A DNA stretch of 64,000 bases from Elysia chlorotica (taxonomy: Eukaryota > Mollusca > Gastropoda > Plakobranchidae). The stretch is from contig RQTK01000020.1 of NCBI GenBank assembly GCA_003991915.1, forward strand, positions 462,528-526,527, given 5' to 3'. The translations under genes were made by a program, and so were the position numbers. The notes beneath the pieces were generated by a model. It saw only the letters and a list, made by a program, of their open reading frames with translations, was not told the DNA's origin and ran no database searches. Shown here piece by piece: positions 53,240 through 64,000 of the stretch. The stretch's first letter is position 1. Every line of letters begins with the position of its first letter.

Positions 53240-54370
53240 TACATGTGTTCTTTAGAAACACATTTCTGTGGCTTTACGTCTTTTTCATTTATTACTGTCC
53301 AAACTTTACAAACATATAAACGGGTTGATCAAGAATGTTTTGACAACCTTAGTTTTGTTTCTGATCCTATATTTCTATTTTTAAGAATTTGACTCATTTA
53401 AGTGTCTCCTTAAATTACACACTTTCTCCCTATTAAACATCTGAATTAAACATGTATCATAGATATTTAGATATTTCAACGATTTTCTAATCTTTCCTCC
53501 TTTGCTAAACAAATAACACTGGGTTAATAGCTTTTGGACACAATCATACACTCTGTCTTCTTTTCATTCAGTTAATATCCTTTCTTTTCACTCTCACTTA
53601 CTAAAATACTTCAAAGTGCTTGTAGATCTTTTCGAGATCCAGCAATTAGAGCTTTATCATATCCGGTATTGTTTTTATTTCCTCCATTAACCTTCATGCT
53701 TGGTTTGTCAATTATATTCCTTAGTATTGTTTTGCTAAATAAACTGAAAAGATATCGTGATATTACACAGCTTACCCTGACTCCTGTCTTAATGTGTTGA
53801 AACTTGTATAACTTGCTACATTCTCCATCTATCCGTACAGCTTCATTTGGGTTACAGCATAAGTTTCTTATTACTATTATTAGGTCTTTTCCATCAGTAT
53901 CTAGTCGTTGTAGAATGTTCAAATATTCTTGATCTCTAACTTTATCATAGGCTATAAATCTTGCTGTTCCTCTACACATTTTTCCATTAGCATTGACATT
54001 GTGAACATAGCTTTCCTTATTTCCTTGTCTGAAACAAAACTAAATTATGCATTTGATATTTTCTGATCTGAAGTTTTTACGCATTCTTTGCATTAAAACT
54101 CTTTAAAGAATTTCTGTAAAAGGACTAATTAAACTTACTGCTCTATGTAGCTCACACTCAGCGGTACCAGGAGCTTTCATTTATGCTACAAAAACTGACT
54201 TGTATTGTACCACTGTCTGGCCCAGTTTCTTTATCTACTCTCATTTTTCTCATAGCGACCACTTCTTCTTCGTCTAATAACGGCTAATCGATTTATTTCT
54301 GTTCTTTATTACTTTTTTACCCCCATTGTCAAAAAACTCTTTCGTATAATTATTATGACCAACTATCCAA
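53240..54370 (-). mobile_element. Decayed LINE, RT domain, same broad family as the 9.7-kb copy
   Basis: The longest frame (53611-53979, minus) reads YDKVRDQEYLNILQRLDTDG, then IIVIRNLCCNPNEAVRIDGE and LFSKTILRNII, all recognisable LINE RT blocks. Fragments before it (EEEVVAMRKMRVDKETGPD, then ATYRAVSLISPFTEIL) and after it (LVSESEKKGY, KKTECMIVSKSY, then RIRNKTKVVKTFLINPF) continue in the expected order but in shifting frames with stops. It is a long-dead copy of about 1.1 kb; the 5' endonuclease part was not seen. Confidence 0.8.
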
Positions 54371-54799
54371 TACACCCCCTTTATCCATCAACATTTTGGC
54401 ATCCTTTGATTTGACACAATCTGCATTTAACCATCCTTTCATACCACTAACTTATTTTGTTTTACGATGCATAAATCTTTATATCTATGTTGATTCATCT
54501 GTCATATTTCTTTCTGTGGCATGTTATGATTATTCATGGGAATTACAGCAGCGGTATCCCGTTTCCTACTGTCGGATTTGTGAACATTTTACTTTGTTAG
54601 CCTCTCTCAAACCAAGGACTGTCCACCAGGCTCTGGGGAAGAGCAAAACAAAAATCATTAGTTTAATATATCAAAAGCACTTATTAAAATCTAAGCATTG
54701 TGTTCTTTTGTGTGCAAGTATTTTACATCCAATCTAAATCGAAATTTCAAAAATCATTTACTTATTCAAAATACGCTGTTGAAACTTTAAGGTGCATTT

Positions 54800-54945
54800 T
54801 CTGGAACAGGTTACGATGGATCCTGTCTCAGTCAGTCACTTTTTACTGACCAGTAGGGGACGAAATTGAGCAAATACATTTTGCCGGATCACGGATTTTG
54901 AAACACAGACCCCCGTATGGGAGACTGTATCTCTACCTCTTGCGA
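54800..54945 (-). mobile_element. SINE core plus head, degenerate
   Basis: + strand reads GATCCTGTCTCAGTCAGTCA, CTGACCAGTAGGGGACGAAA and GTATGGGAGACTGTATCTCT. The 3' half is missing. Confidence 0.5.
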
Positions 54946-54992
54946 CATCTCTGCTCCCCCCACTCTCTCCCTATCTCTCTCTCTTTCTCTCC

Positions 54993-55000
<8 letters not shown>

Positions 55001-55030
<30 letters not shown>

Positions 55031-55062
55031 CTATATATTTATCTATCTATCTCCCTCTCTCT
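55001..55062. repeat. (TC)n and (CTAT)n array
   Basis: TC units run into CTAT units, then back to CCCTCT. Confidence 0.9.
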
Positions 55063-55710
55063 ATAAAGAACAGGGATCAAAGAGAAGTTTCCATGACAAG
55101 TTAAAACTTGCAGATTGAAGATGACTTTAGATTAAATTTATTTGGAGGTTGTAAGGACACACATAGAACAGATTTAAACGCGCGTCTTATGATGCATTTA
55201 GATCTCACAGTCGAACGTTTTAATTTTGTGAAATAAAAGTTTCTTTTAAAGAGAATTGATACTGGCAAAGACCCAACGCGTTTTAACAATAAATATGTTG
55301 CTAAAAAGCTATAGAAGAGAACGAAAAGGAACTTTTGAAAAGATTCACTAAACCATGTGCCTATTAATATACGTACTTAAAATTAAGTTTATTAAAATGT
55401 TATAACAAAATTATACTTGCCGATTCTACCTTCAAGAAAGTTTCTTTTTTGATTGTATAATGAATTATGCATTTGAAGCCTATACAGGCAGTTATGAAGA
55501 CAAAAAGGAATAATTAAAATCTATTTTTTTAAACTGTCCATTTTACAAATTTTTCTTTGCCCTTCGGGAAACACATAATTATGTAAAGTCAAAGATTCTA
55601 TGAAGTATCCAACCAAAATAGGGGCGGCTTTTACATAAAATCACAGACACTGAGTTTAGGTATATAAGTAAATTATTTCTTTTTTGCAGTTAAGATCCAC
55701 TTTCTGTGTA

Positions 55711-55717
<7 letters not shown>

Positions 55718-55772
<55 letters not shown>
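55718..55772. repeat. (TC)n microsatellite
   Basis: About 26 units. Confidence 0.95.
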
Positions 55773-55775
<3 letters not shown>

Positions 55776-56344
55776 GCGAAAATTTCAGTTATGAAAAATA
55801 CAGTTGATAGGCCCCTAAGACAGAAATGCCATAAGAATAAACGAAGAACCTAAGGTAACACTCAATCGCAGGAACCACAAAGACGTTTTTCTAGCACAGT
55901 CGTAACTAAAGCCTTTCTCAGCACCACAACCGCCGACTCCCAGGCCCTTCAAGACGTGTACAATGTCAACACCAAAACAGAATATTAATCAGCACACGGA
56001 ATGTCAACACTGGAGCCAACCGGAACCCATCTCCTAGTTTCCGGTTATTCGATATCAGGTGTGACTCAAGACGGTTTCGAGTCTCCATTCCGGTATATTT
56101 TCTTTTACTCCTGTCTTTTTATTTAATGGACTTTCATACAATGTGGATCTTGTCCCATTTTTCGCCTTCTATTTTTTTTACTCATTTTCTGTAAAGCCAT
56201 TCCCGTTCATAACTTCACCTTTCTCCTTAGTCTTTTTCCGTGTTTCTGCTACGTTATATAATAACATGATGTTTAGACTTTTACCCACTTCTAGGATATT
56301 TTCTGTATTCTCAATGGTCTTACATTGAGGTACCCTGTTTTTCC

Positions 56345-56345
56345 G

Positions 56346-56390
<45 letters not shown>
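56345..56390. repeat. (GTT)n microsatellite
   Basis: About 15 units, followed by a G-rich stretch to 56450. Confidence 0.95.
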
Positions 56391-56574
56391 TGCCGTTTTT
56401 TGGGGGGCAGAAGGAGGCAGAGGCCGTGGGAGATGGGGGGAAAGGGGGGGGGTGCAAATAGGGAGCGCTGTAGACAAGAGGTTAGACATCGACCTCAGGC
56501 ACATGAGGCGAAGAGTTTGAGGAGTAGCCTTGTCTTTAGAACCAAGAAGCGTCTGTTTAGAAAAAATAACCGTA

Positions 56575-56935
56575 ACGAGTCTTCCGGGTAGCTCAGTCGA
56601 TAGGGCGAAGTAACCTCTGCGCAAAGATCCATGGTTCGGTTTCCGCATCAGGCCGTCGTCAATCCTTTTGATTTGGTTAGTGTCCGTCTAAAGTGGCCAC
56701 CAAGTATAAGCCATACAGATCTCGGCTCGTAAGTACAAACTGGCGGTAGCTTACGATTGGTCGTAAGCCTTCTTTTTTTTGTAAGTTATGTTTTAAGATG
56801 AGTTGTAAGCTTACCACAACACATAACGTGACCCGATGAGACTCGGGTATTCTCGCACTGTCTCGTGTGTGATTGACAGCATGTAAAATATTCAGACATT
56901 AGTTACTAGACCGTTGCGGTGTTAAATCCACCTTG
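56575..56935 (+). mobile_element. tRNA-derived SINE with well-kept tRNA-like head
   Basis: The head CCGGGTAGCTCAGTCGATAG then CATGGTTCGGTTTCCGC resembles a tRNA D-arm and T-arm (A and B boxes). The 3' half has CGTGACCCGATGAGACTCGG, CTCGTGTGTGATTGACAGCA and ATTCAGACATTAGTTAC. About 130 bp between the halves is unlike other copies. Confidence 0.58.
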
Positions 56936-57766
56936 GTCATAATATAATTATAACGATATTATTGTTGTGAGTGAATAAGTCAAAGGCATAAACGAAGAGT
57001 ACTTCTGTCTGTTTTCAGAACTATCAATAGGTTGACTAATTATGGCATGTAAAAGCATCATTCATACTGACCAAATTTCTATTAAATTCCAAGGTTGCTA
57101 CCATTGAAGACAGAAAAAATCTGTAAAATTACTTTCTTTTTAGCTTAATTGACATAACCGAACTCATCGCAAAGTTCGGTGCTTTCAAGGCACAGAGCGG
57201 TGGACACCACCAGGGCCACAACATAATGTGCTCACACTATATTTACTCAATCTAGTGAATTGTTTCTTTTTGTGTGCTGACTCAATTGCATGAAAGAGAA
57301 TTCTGATGTCCGCAAATTCATGTGTACACGGTGCTAGAGATTAGTTATCTTTGTAAACTGGTAAGCAGATCACATTCTGACCTCATGTTCTGTAGACGTC
57401 CTTGTTAAAACCAGAAATTGGAATCAACATGAGCTCAGGGTTTTGATGTAGGCTTCTATCGCAGTAAATCCAACTACGTTATAAACTACAGGGTGAAACA
57501 AACTAGACAATAAAGTAAAATAACCAGTGGATAAAACAGCTGTTAAATTCAATGACTACATTATATAAACATAACAACTAGTAAGTATATTCATAGTTTC
57601 CTTAGAACGCGCATTTAAAGACCACAACATAGATCCAACAAAACTCAAACAACTGGTCCAAGGTGGAGATGTTTGCACGTTGTGAGCGTATGGCACCGCC
57701 GGCATCCAGACGGATAACAGGATAGAGAGTTAAGTCCCCTTCTGTTCTCTAAGCCTAAGAAATCCA

Positions 57767-58165
57767 CGCTTTCAGGTTAGTTGGTAGGCTGTTAACAACA
57801 CGTCTCTGAGTATGAATCTGTTTATTAATATTTAAAATAACGCTTTCAGGTTGGTTGGTTGGTTGGTTAGTTGGTTTTAACGTCCAACATCAGCACTATA
57901 TAGGATATATTGTGGACGGGCCCAAAGATGGACGTCTGACAATTTTATGTGCTGCCACACACGAGACAGGACGGGGATACCATGACTCCTGTCTCAGCCG
58001 GTCACACGCTTTCAGGTTGGGTAGGCTGTTAACAACGCGTCTCTGAGTATCAATCTGAACTAACTATGGTAAGCGTTTATTAGAGATAGATCACTGTTAC
58101 TCTTACTACGCTAAAATGTGTTCACTCTGATCATTTCGGTGACTTGGCCTGTTCCTATGTATGGA
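57767..58165 (+). repeat. Dispersed repeat family, copy 3, with duplicated start and SINE insertion
   Basis: CGCTTTCAGGTT then GTAGGCTGTTAACAAC and GTCTCTGAGTAT occurs at 57767 and again at 58007. The SINE lies between. The body continues to 58165. Confidence 0.55.
57855..58006 (-). mobile_element. SINE, 5'-truncated, between direct repeats
   Basis: + strand reads (GGTT)n, TTTTAACGTCCAACATCAGC, TTGTGGACGGGCCCAAAGAT, CACGAGACAGGACGGGGATA and GTCTCAGCCGGTCACA. The 14-bp CGCTTTCAGGTTGG stands at 57841 and at 58007, consistent with a target-site duplication. Confidence 0.72.
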
Positions 58166-58228
58166 GGCCTCGACCTGTTCGTATTGGGCCATAAACACTC
58201 ACGACATGCTCTTATATCAACACAAATA

Positions 58229-58470
58229 TTGTTTTGTTTTGTTTTGTTGCTTAACGTCTAACGTCATCGCTATGTAGGCTACACCGGGCCCTAATCCTGA
58301 CATCTGACAACTTTACAAGCTGCCATATACGAAACAGGGTGGGGAGACCTGGACTCCTGTCACAGGCCGCCACATTATACTGAGACCGACCCTACCAACA
58401 GGGGACGAAATTAGGAAAGTAAATTTGTGACCAATCTGGGGATTCGAACCGCGGACCTTCCGAGCGTAAT
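58229..58470 (-). mobile_element. SINE, near full length
   Basis: + strand begins with (GTTTT)n tail, then GCTTAACGTCTAACGTCATC, CGAAACAGGGTGGGGAGACC, AGACCGACCCTACCAACAGG and GGGGATTCGAACCGCGGACC, the last being the reversed B-box. Confidence 0.68.
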
Positions 58471-59059
58471 GAAGATAAATTGTTCAATTTGGTGGGTGGC
58501 AGAAAAATGTCATCTAATAAATATAAGAACAGAAAAGGTTAGGACAGCCTAGTAATCCATATCTATGGTCTTTTAACACTTATCATCCTTTAAAACACAC
58601 ACACACACACACAAAAGTTGTAACATTTTTCATGTTGTCTGGCCACAAAACTGGGTAACACCAAATAAATAAATCCTGCGATATGTATACAATTATAAAG
58701 AGCCATTCTATAAGAAAAATTAAAAAGATGAATAGACAAAACTAAGAGAGATTGACAGACTGTAAGTCAGATAACGATACAGAGAAATCATATCAACAAG
58801 GCAGACATAAAAGTTTGTAGAGAGAGAGGAAGCCAGTGCTGTGTGGGTAGGAGTGCCTAGCGCCTCGCGCGTGGGGTTGCGAGTGAGTCGACCAGCCAAC
58901 CAGCGCGCTCACCCACACAGGGATGTATGCACGTCTCGATCTAATCCAGACCTGGTCATGGGAAAAAAGCGAGGAGAGGGAGCGTGTGAATCTTTCCCCA
59001 CCAACACTAACAGCGGAGACGTGCATGTTTTAGTTGTCAAAAACCACTGCATTCGCTAG

Positions 59060-62000
59060 CATTCATTCATAAAAAAATTCCTATGATAATGAGGATAGTT
59101 TGTTCATGCTTCGAACAGAGAGATGGCTGGATGAAAAAAGTCGCGGGAAAAGTCTCGTGGTGTTCCTGAGTTTTTCAACTTATAATTTATTATACCACGA
59201 GAGGTAAAAAGTAGGTCTTTGTGTAGATTGTGTTTGCTCTATACAGTTTTGATATGTTTTTTTTAAAATTAATAATCATAATAAATCAATCACACAAGAG
59301 TAAACGTGTAAGATCCTTTAGTGTTGATACCGAAAATGCGTCGTTATCACCTAGAGTCGAAAACTCAGTCTAGATTTAACTTTTGTTAATACAAAATTTA
59401 TAAAAAGTAGTATACGTTAGCATGAGGTGGTATATTTTCAGTGAAAATTTTTACTCAATAGTTCTTTGAACTGTTCTACAAAATATTTGACCACTTTATA
59501 GTAAGCTGCAAAAGTCAATGACGATCATAATTATGCCTTTAGTAATTCGTACTTAGTTCTCAAGCGTATAGAGAGACATCCGCGCGCGGGCTTGAAACAC
59601 ACTGGTACGGTGTATATGACGGTTTTGCAGTTTAGGTCGCAAATTAGCCATAAAAGTTTCAATAGAATAGATCAATTACCTTTTCAATCGGGGCTTTGTG
59701 AAACAGCGTGAGACCAGCATGATCATGAAATATATGCGAAGTACATAAAGTTAGTAGTGTGCAGAACACAGCCTTTGTTTCCGAAAATCTTCCACTGGCG
59801 TTATTTTCTCTACCTACCTCGTATTAGTAATACGTTTCGCACAGGGGAGGTTTATTTTCACAGTGGATGTATGTAATAAGATCCAAGCTTGTGAAACCAT
59901 TATCATTTTTTTAATTTGTTAAAACAAGAAATATGGTAAAAGAAATCAGAAACCAGTGGAAAATGCAATTATGAATAAACATTCACTTTAATAAACGGAT
60001 CTACGAAACTATCTGCGTAACATAATTGGACATCTCATTTCCATTAAAAAGTAAAAGTTAGAAAAGACTTTGGCTAGCACAAGAACTTTATCTTTTTTAT
60101 GATTGATATACTATTGCCATCGACGCACAATGCTCAATGGACTGTTATCACTGAAAGTTGTTATTTAAATTAAGTCTTTATGATAACTGACCTTTTACGA
60201 TATTTATTTAATATGTGAGTCTCTTGGACGTCTACATTTTTATGATATTATCTAAGTCTTAATTAATCCACTATTTATTGAACCATGCAGAAATTGCAAT
60301 AGAACGGGAAAAAACTCGGGGCAAATATTTGCAATTACAGAGAGAAATAAAAATAGTTTGAGGGTATTCAATGCGGACAATATGTCACATGCTAGATACA
60401 AAACCCATGCGTAAAGTTAATGACTGGTCCATATAAAAGCCTTAAAAGACTGCTACACAGATCAAAAAGAGGAGAAGCGTATAAGAGGAATACTAAATTT
60501 TGCAGCGAATTTCAGCAACAATCAAAATCGTTTACCCTCTCTAGCAGAACAATAACCGCACACTGGTGCCTTAAATTCATTCTGTGGTACAGGATAAAAA
60601 AATAAACTGACGCGTTTTAATGATTTCAATGGCTTTTTTAAATTTAAAACAAAACCGCAAAAGGTTTGCGAAGCAAAACCATTTAATTTGCAAGTATTAC
60701 AACATTATAACAAAGCAAGCTGGTATAAGCTTAATAGCATAATAAGTCTGATTTGGATTATTATAATTATGAGAAACCAGCAAGAGAAAAGATTATTATT
60801 ATCAATAGATGCGTTGACCTAATGATAATTCTAAAAACAGACTGACAGGGCCTTGAACCCAGATCTAGATCTATATAATATGATTAGCGTTGGCTTAATA
60901 TCGATACATCTGGATTAAGGGCGGGTTATCAGTAGTCCAATCATCTTGCGCTGCATAAAGACTGTCGTGAGGGACTAAGCATCGGCTCGGCAGTGCAATT
61001 ATTCTTCTCTGGTACATAGAGGTTTCGTCGATGGAGGCCGCTTCCTATTCAAGTGCCAGACAGACGCATATTTTGTTTGACTTTTATGTTGTTCCTACCA
61101 GTGGCTTATTATTGTCATAAAATACTTCTCTGTAAAAATCAAATTGTTTGAGATCTCGTGATAGAGCCTTCAAATTCTGCAGCTTTGAACATTGGCTCAA
61201 AGAATGGTGATTCTAAATTATTCAGTAATTTCATTTCATTCCAAACACCCACGGATTATAGCTGGCAACTGTAATTTCAAATTCAAACATGCGTAATCCG
61301 AAAGCCAACCATTAAAGGACCAAGGTTTAATGCGCTCCGCCGCCGGCATTATGGCACTACACTGCACGTTATCACTCTTTATTATATGTTTAAGATATAT
61401 ATTTTTTTCCTTTCCAAAAAGGTTACATAAAACTTATTAGTGTAAAACTGTAAACTTTGAAGAGAAAAAAAATATGGTTAACTGGCGAAAAGTAACTGGA
61501 AAACTAAACGGTGATACCTATTATCCTTCTTAGAACAGTTCTACATGAACATAAATAATTACCTACACATAGATGACCATAACTCAGCCAAACATTATCC
61601 GATTTGGTACCAAATTAAAGCTGAAGACATGGGCTATAAACATCCTAACTGTACCTTATGCCCTGATTTGACAGAATTAGAACGCCTCACAATATGTGCG
61701 AAAATGAAGATCAGTGTCGGTAGTGTGTTTTCTAATCAACACTGATCTCTTCCTTTTATTTAATTTTTGGCCGAGGATAAAGCTCTAACATTTTAATAGT
61801 TGTGGAAGGGCAGTGTAGCTGAGATCACAGGATGAAAAAAAAAATATGGAAATTATTTTTATTTCAAGAAATAGATGATTTAAGACAAAGAATGGCGCCC
61901 CGTCTGTAAAACGCAATGTTGTGGATACAAATTTAGTAGTGTGTGCGAGACAAGTACAGAAATGGATAAGTATATGTCATATAGATAAATAAAACAAAAT

Positions 62001-63620
62001 TCAGATAAAAAACTAACAGAAAAACCAGATAAGCCTCTTTGTAATTATGATAAGTGAAGCCGAAAGTTTCCTGCGAAAAGAAACCTTGAGAGGGTCAACG
62101 TTGAGATATTATCTTTCCTTATCCTCATTTACTAAAAAGTGAAGAGGGAGCAAGGTCATGATTTGATGGTTAGACAAACACGAGAAATCTTCTCTTCTTT
62201 GCCGTTACACTATACATATCGTAGCAGGAAAAAGTATTGAACATAAACATTTGGTATGGTATGGTAGATCTTCTCTTCTCTACCTGCCCACTGTACAACA
62301 TCTGACAAAATTAAAACGCTTCAAAGATCTCTCCGATTTTTATCGCCTCGTATGTGCCAGGGTAATAAAACGGGAACACAGCTTTCGATGTGACCTCGTT
62401 TAAATCTAATTAAAGGGAGACAATGCAACAAGGCTTCATTAATCACCCGTAACTAATCCTTAAAACACGGGACCAACTGGCGCAAGTGGTTGAGCGTTGA
62501 TTACCCAGTCAAAAGTCCGCGGGTCAAAACCCACGAGCGAGAAATGTTTCTCACATTGCGCCCCCTCTTTTTTAGTTCGGTTTAATTTGACGGCTGACAT
62601 AAAAGTCCTGCTATCCCCGCACTGTTTCGTGTGTGGCAGCACGTAAAATTGTCAAATGTGAACCTTGGGACTCGTCGACGTGTATGATTCTTGTTGAGAC
62701 GTAGGAGGCGTAAAACTAAAAGTTAGATCCTCTCCTACAAAGGCTCTTTCACACACTGTTCCATGTCTACCAACATCACGCCAGAAGAGCCTAACTTTTT
62801 GTACGTGTTTTTTCCTTACGCTTATCTCGTTAAAATTCACTCAGTAATTGATGTCTGAGTGGGCTGGCTTTGTGTAGTAGAAGGTGGATAAAATGATCAG
62901 CACACAGATTAGAATAGTTTTCTCTATTTTCTGTGGCTCAGCCAGTCCAAATGGTTCAAGGTCGTCTTGATCTTAATTCTCTCTTAATCCCTCACAGGGT
63001 GGTTTGGGGTAGGGAGTGAATTGAATCTATATAAAAAAAATTTAGTGCTGATTGTGGGCTTCCCGCCTCGATTTTTTGCCCATCTCTACAGACTTACTCA
63101 ATCACTTAAAAATTAAAAAAAATATTTACATTAGATTGATATCTATCATACTTTCAGCACAAATTATCCTTAAATCGAATAGTGTTATTTATTCATTCGC
63201 GTACTGAAAACACCATAGTTGTGCAAATATAAAATTTAGAAGCATTAAAGTTGGATTCAGTGCTCAAGTTTAAATGTGTAAGAACATTTTTCAATGTTAA
63301 ATTATCCTCTGAGCTTGAAAATTGACAAATAAACTAAAACGTTGGCAGTCTTGCATAATAATTATGAAGATTACTATATGTTTCTTAAAAATGTAATCAT
63401 GAACAACTCCTGTGCACAAGTATGTAATAAAGTGTGTCGAAACTTTTCTTCATATAATTTTATAAGTTTAGAGCTGCACAGAGAAAGGACTTGTTACATT
63501 TTTAAAATGTCTGTTGCATTCAAGACGAAAGTAAATAGTCAGTCCAAGGTCTCAACATAAGCTTAATAACACTCCTCTAAGTTTTGGACATTGCACAGAT
63601 CTTAAACGCCCGTAGAGTTC
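59060..63620. other. Gene-free upstream region of the GPCR
   Basis: AT-rich, with one SINE (62465) and short poor frames. Any 5'UTR exon or promoter of the GPCR should lie here or in the GC-rich patch at 58840-58930, but I cannot point to one. Confidence 0.55.
62465..62695 (+). mobile_element. tRNA-derived SINE, diverged
   Basis: The head GACCAACTGGCGCAAGTGGT and TGAGCGTTGATTACCCAG with B-box-like GCGGGTCAAAACCC is followed by the core (TCGGTTTAATTTGACGGCTG) and the 3' half (TGTGTGGCAGCACGTAAAAT, TGTCAAATGTGAACCTTGGG). Confidence 0.65.
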
Positions 63621-63643
63621 AAATGCTAAGCATAGGAGCCAAT

Positions 63644-64000
63644 ATGGAAGCCAGCCTTACAGTCATCGTCAACACTACCGGACATATGAACCTCTCCGGC
63701 TACTGGCCGACCAAGATCGATGAACTCCATGCCAAGCTGAACTCCAGCGCATGGCAGAACAACAACTCTTCCGAGAAGGAAGACCTGGAGGAATACGCCG
63801 GAGACGAGCAGCCTCTGTACGCCCAGATCATCATCGTCCTCATGTACGTTCTCATCATCATCGTGGCGGTGGGCGGCAACCTGCTCTTCTCCTACGTGAT
63901 CGTGATGCGGGCCAAGATGCCTTCGGTGACGAACCTGTTCCTTCTGAACCTGGCCATCAGTGATCTCATGAAGGCCATCATCTGCAACCCGTTCACGTTC
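63644..64000 (+). CDS. Class A (rhodopsin-type) peptide GPCR, N-terminus, cut by window end
   Basis: The frame is open to the window edge (119 codons). Residues 1-58 form an acidic extracellular tail with four N-glycosylation sequons (N10 TT, N16 LS, N33 SS, N41 SS). TM1 is about residues 60-87, with the conserved GGN (N79, position 1.50). After the short loop RAKMPSVTN comes TM2, LFLLNLAISDLMKAI, with D107 at position 2.50. VTN-x-FLLNLA-SDL then a -NPFTF end resembles neuropeptide receptors of the NPY/RYamide/SIFamide/CCK group. Which one cannot be told without TM3-TM7. The start is chosen for its A at -3 and G at +4; an in-frame ATG at 63623 would add seven residues. A possible acceptor (TTGCACAG) ends at 63598, so an upstream 5'UTR exon is likely. 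High GC and codon-rich sequence contrast with the AT-rich DNA before it. Confidence 0.85.
   Translation, partial: MEASLTVIVNTTGHMNLSGYWPTKIDELHAKLNSSAWQNNNSSEKEDLEEYAGDEQPLYAQIIIVLMYVLIIIVAVGGNLLFSYVIVMRAKMPSVTNLFLLNLAISDLMKAIICNPFTF

Noticed and set aside
56580-56650. Possible genuine tRNA gene
   Set aside because: A and B boxes are present but no cloverleaf closes cleanly, and the SINE core follows; taken as a SINE head.
61545-61745. 66-codon frame with several Cys
   Set aside because: No zinc-finger spacing that fits a family, no splice support and AT-rich surroundings; treated as chance.
63751-63963. 70-codon frame rich in Arg and His
   Set aside because: Shadow of the GPCR in another frame; the GPCR frame has TM1 and TM2 with conserved N and D.

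Overview
This is an animal nuclear window, most likely from a mollusc and probably a gastropod. The signs are AT-rich DNA, short exons in long introns, GT-AG splice sites, many tRNA-derived SINEs ending in a CCAA-type tail, decayed non-LTR retrotransposons, heavy microsatellites and two assembly gaps. The species call is inference. Nothing points to bacteria, phage, CRISPR or operons.

Three host genes can be supported, all on the + strand. (1) Positions 4850-21607 hold the 3' nineteen-twentieths of a long-chain acyl-CoA synthetase (ACSL1/5/6-like) as 20 coding exons that splice in frame to 632 residues. The start and N-terminal membrane anchor (about 50-60 residues) were not found. The exon coding residues 95-128 is present twice (7336-7435 and 7721-7820), and the two copies differ only at two synonymous sites. 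(2) 26351-26488 is the first coding exon of the cytosolic phenylalanyl-tRNA synthetase alpha subunit (FARSA). I cannot find its other exons in the following 37 kb. (3) From 63644 (or 63623) to the window end runs the N-terminus of a class A peptide-type GPCR: glycosylated tail, TM1 and TM2. The window edge cuts it.

The rest is repeat-rich non-coding DNA. At least fifteen SINE pieces share one core and have at least two kinds of 3' module. Three clear LINE remnants lie at 1545-2090, 9723-10225 and 53240-54370, and a weaker one lies at 48583-48796. A 31-bp minisatellite of about 30 units fills 23211-24148. Foldback or palindromic elements lie at 31585-31728, 36072-36426, 48054-48159, 49465-49649 and 51777-51938. 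Several local duplications lie at 30.2-30.9, 32.5-32.8 and 36.5-37.8 kb. Assembly gaps are at 39127-39815 and 52521-52815, each inside a microsatellite.

The three genes have no evident shared pathway. ACSL activates fatty acids at a membrane, FARSA charges tRNA-Phe and the GPCR senses a ligand. Apart from the ACSL exon pair, most of what is unusual is repeat architecture. I see no convincing wholly new biological system. The best leads are the ACSL exon duplication, the nearby duplicated splice acceptor, the long near-perfect inverted repeat at 36 kb and the paired palindromes just upstream of FARSA.
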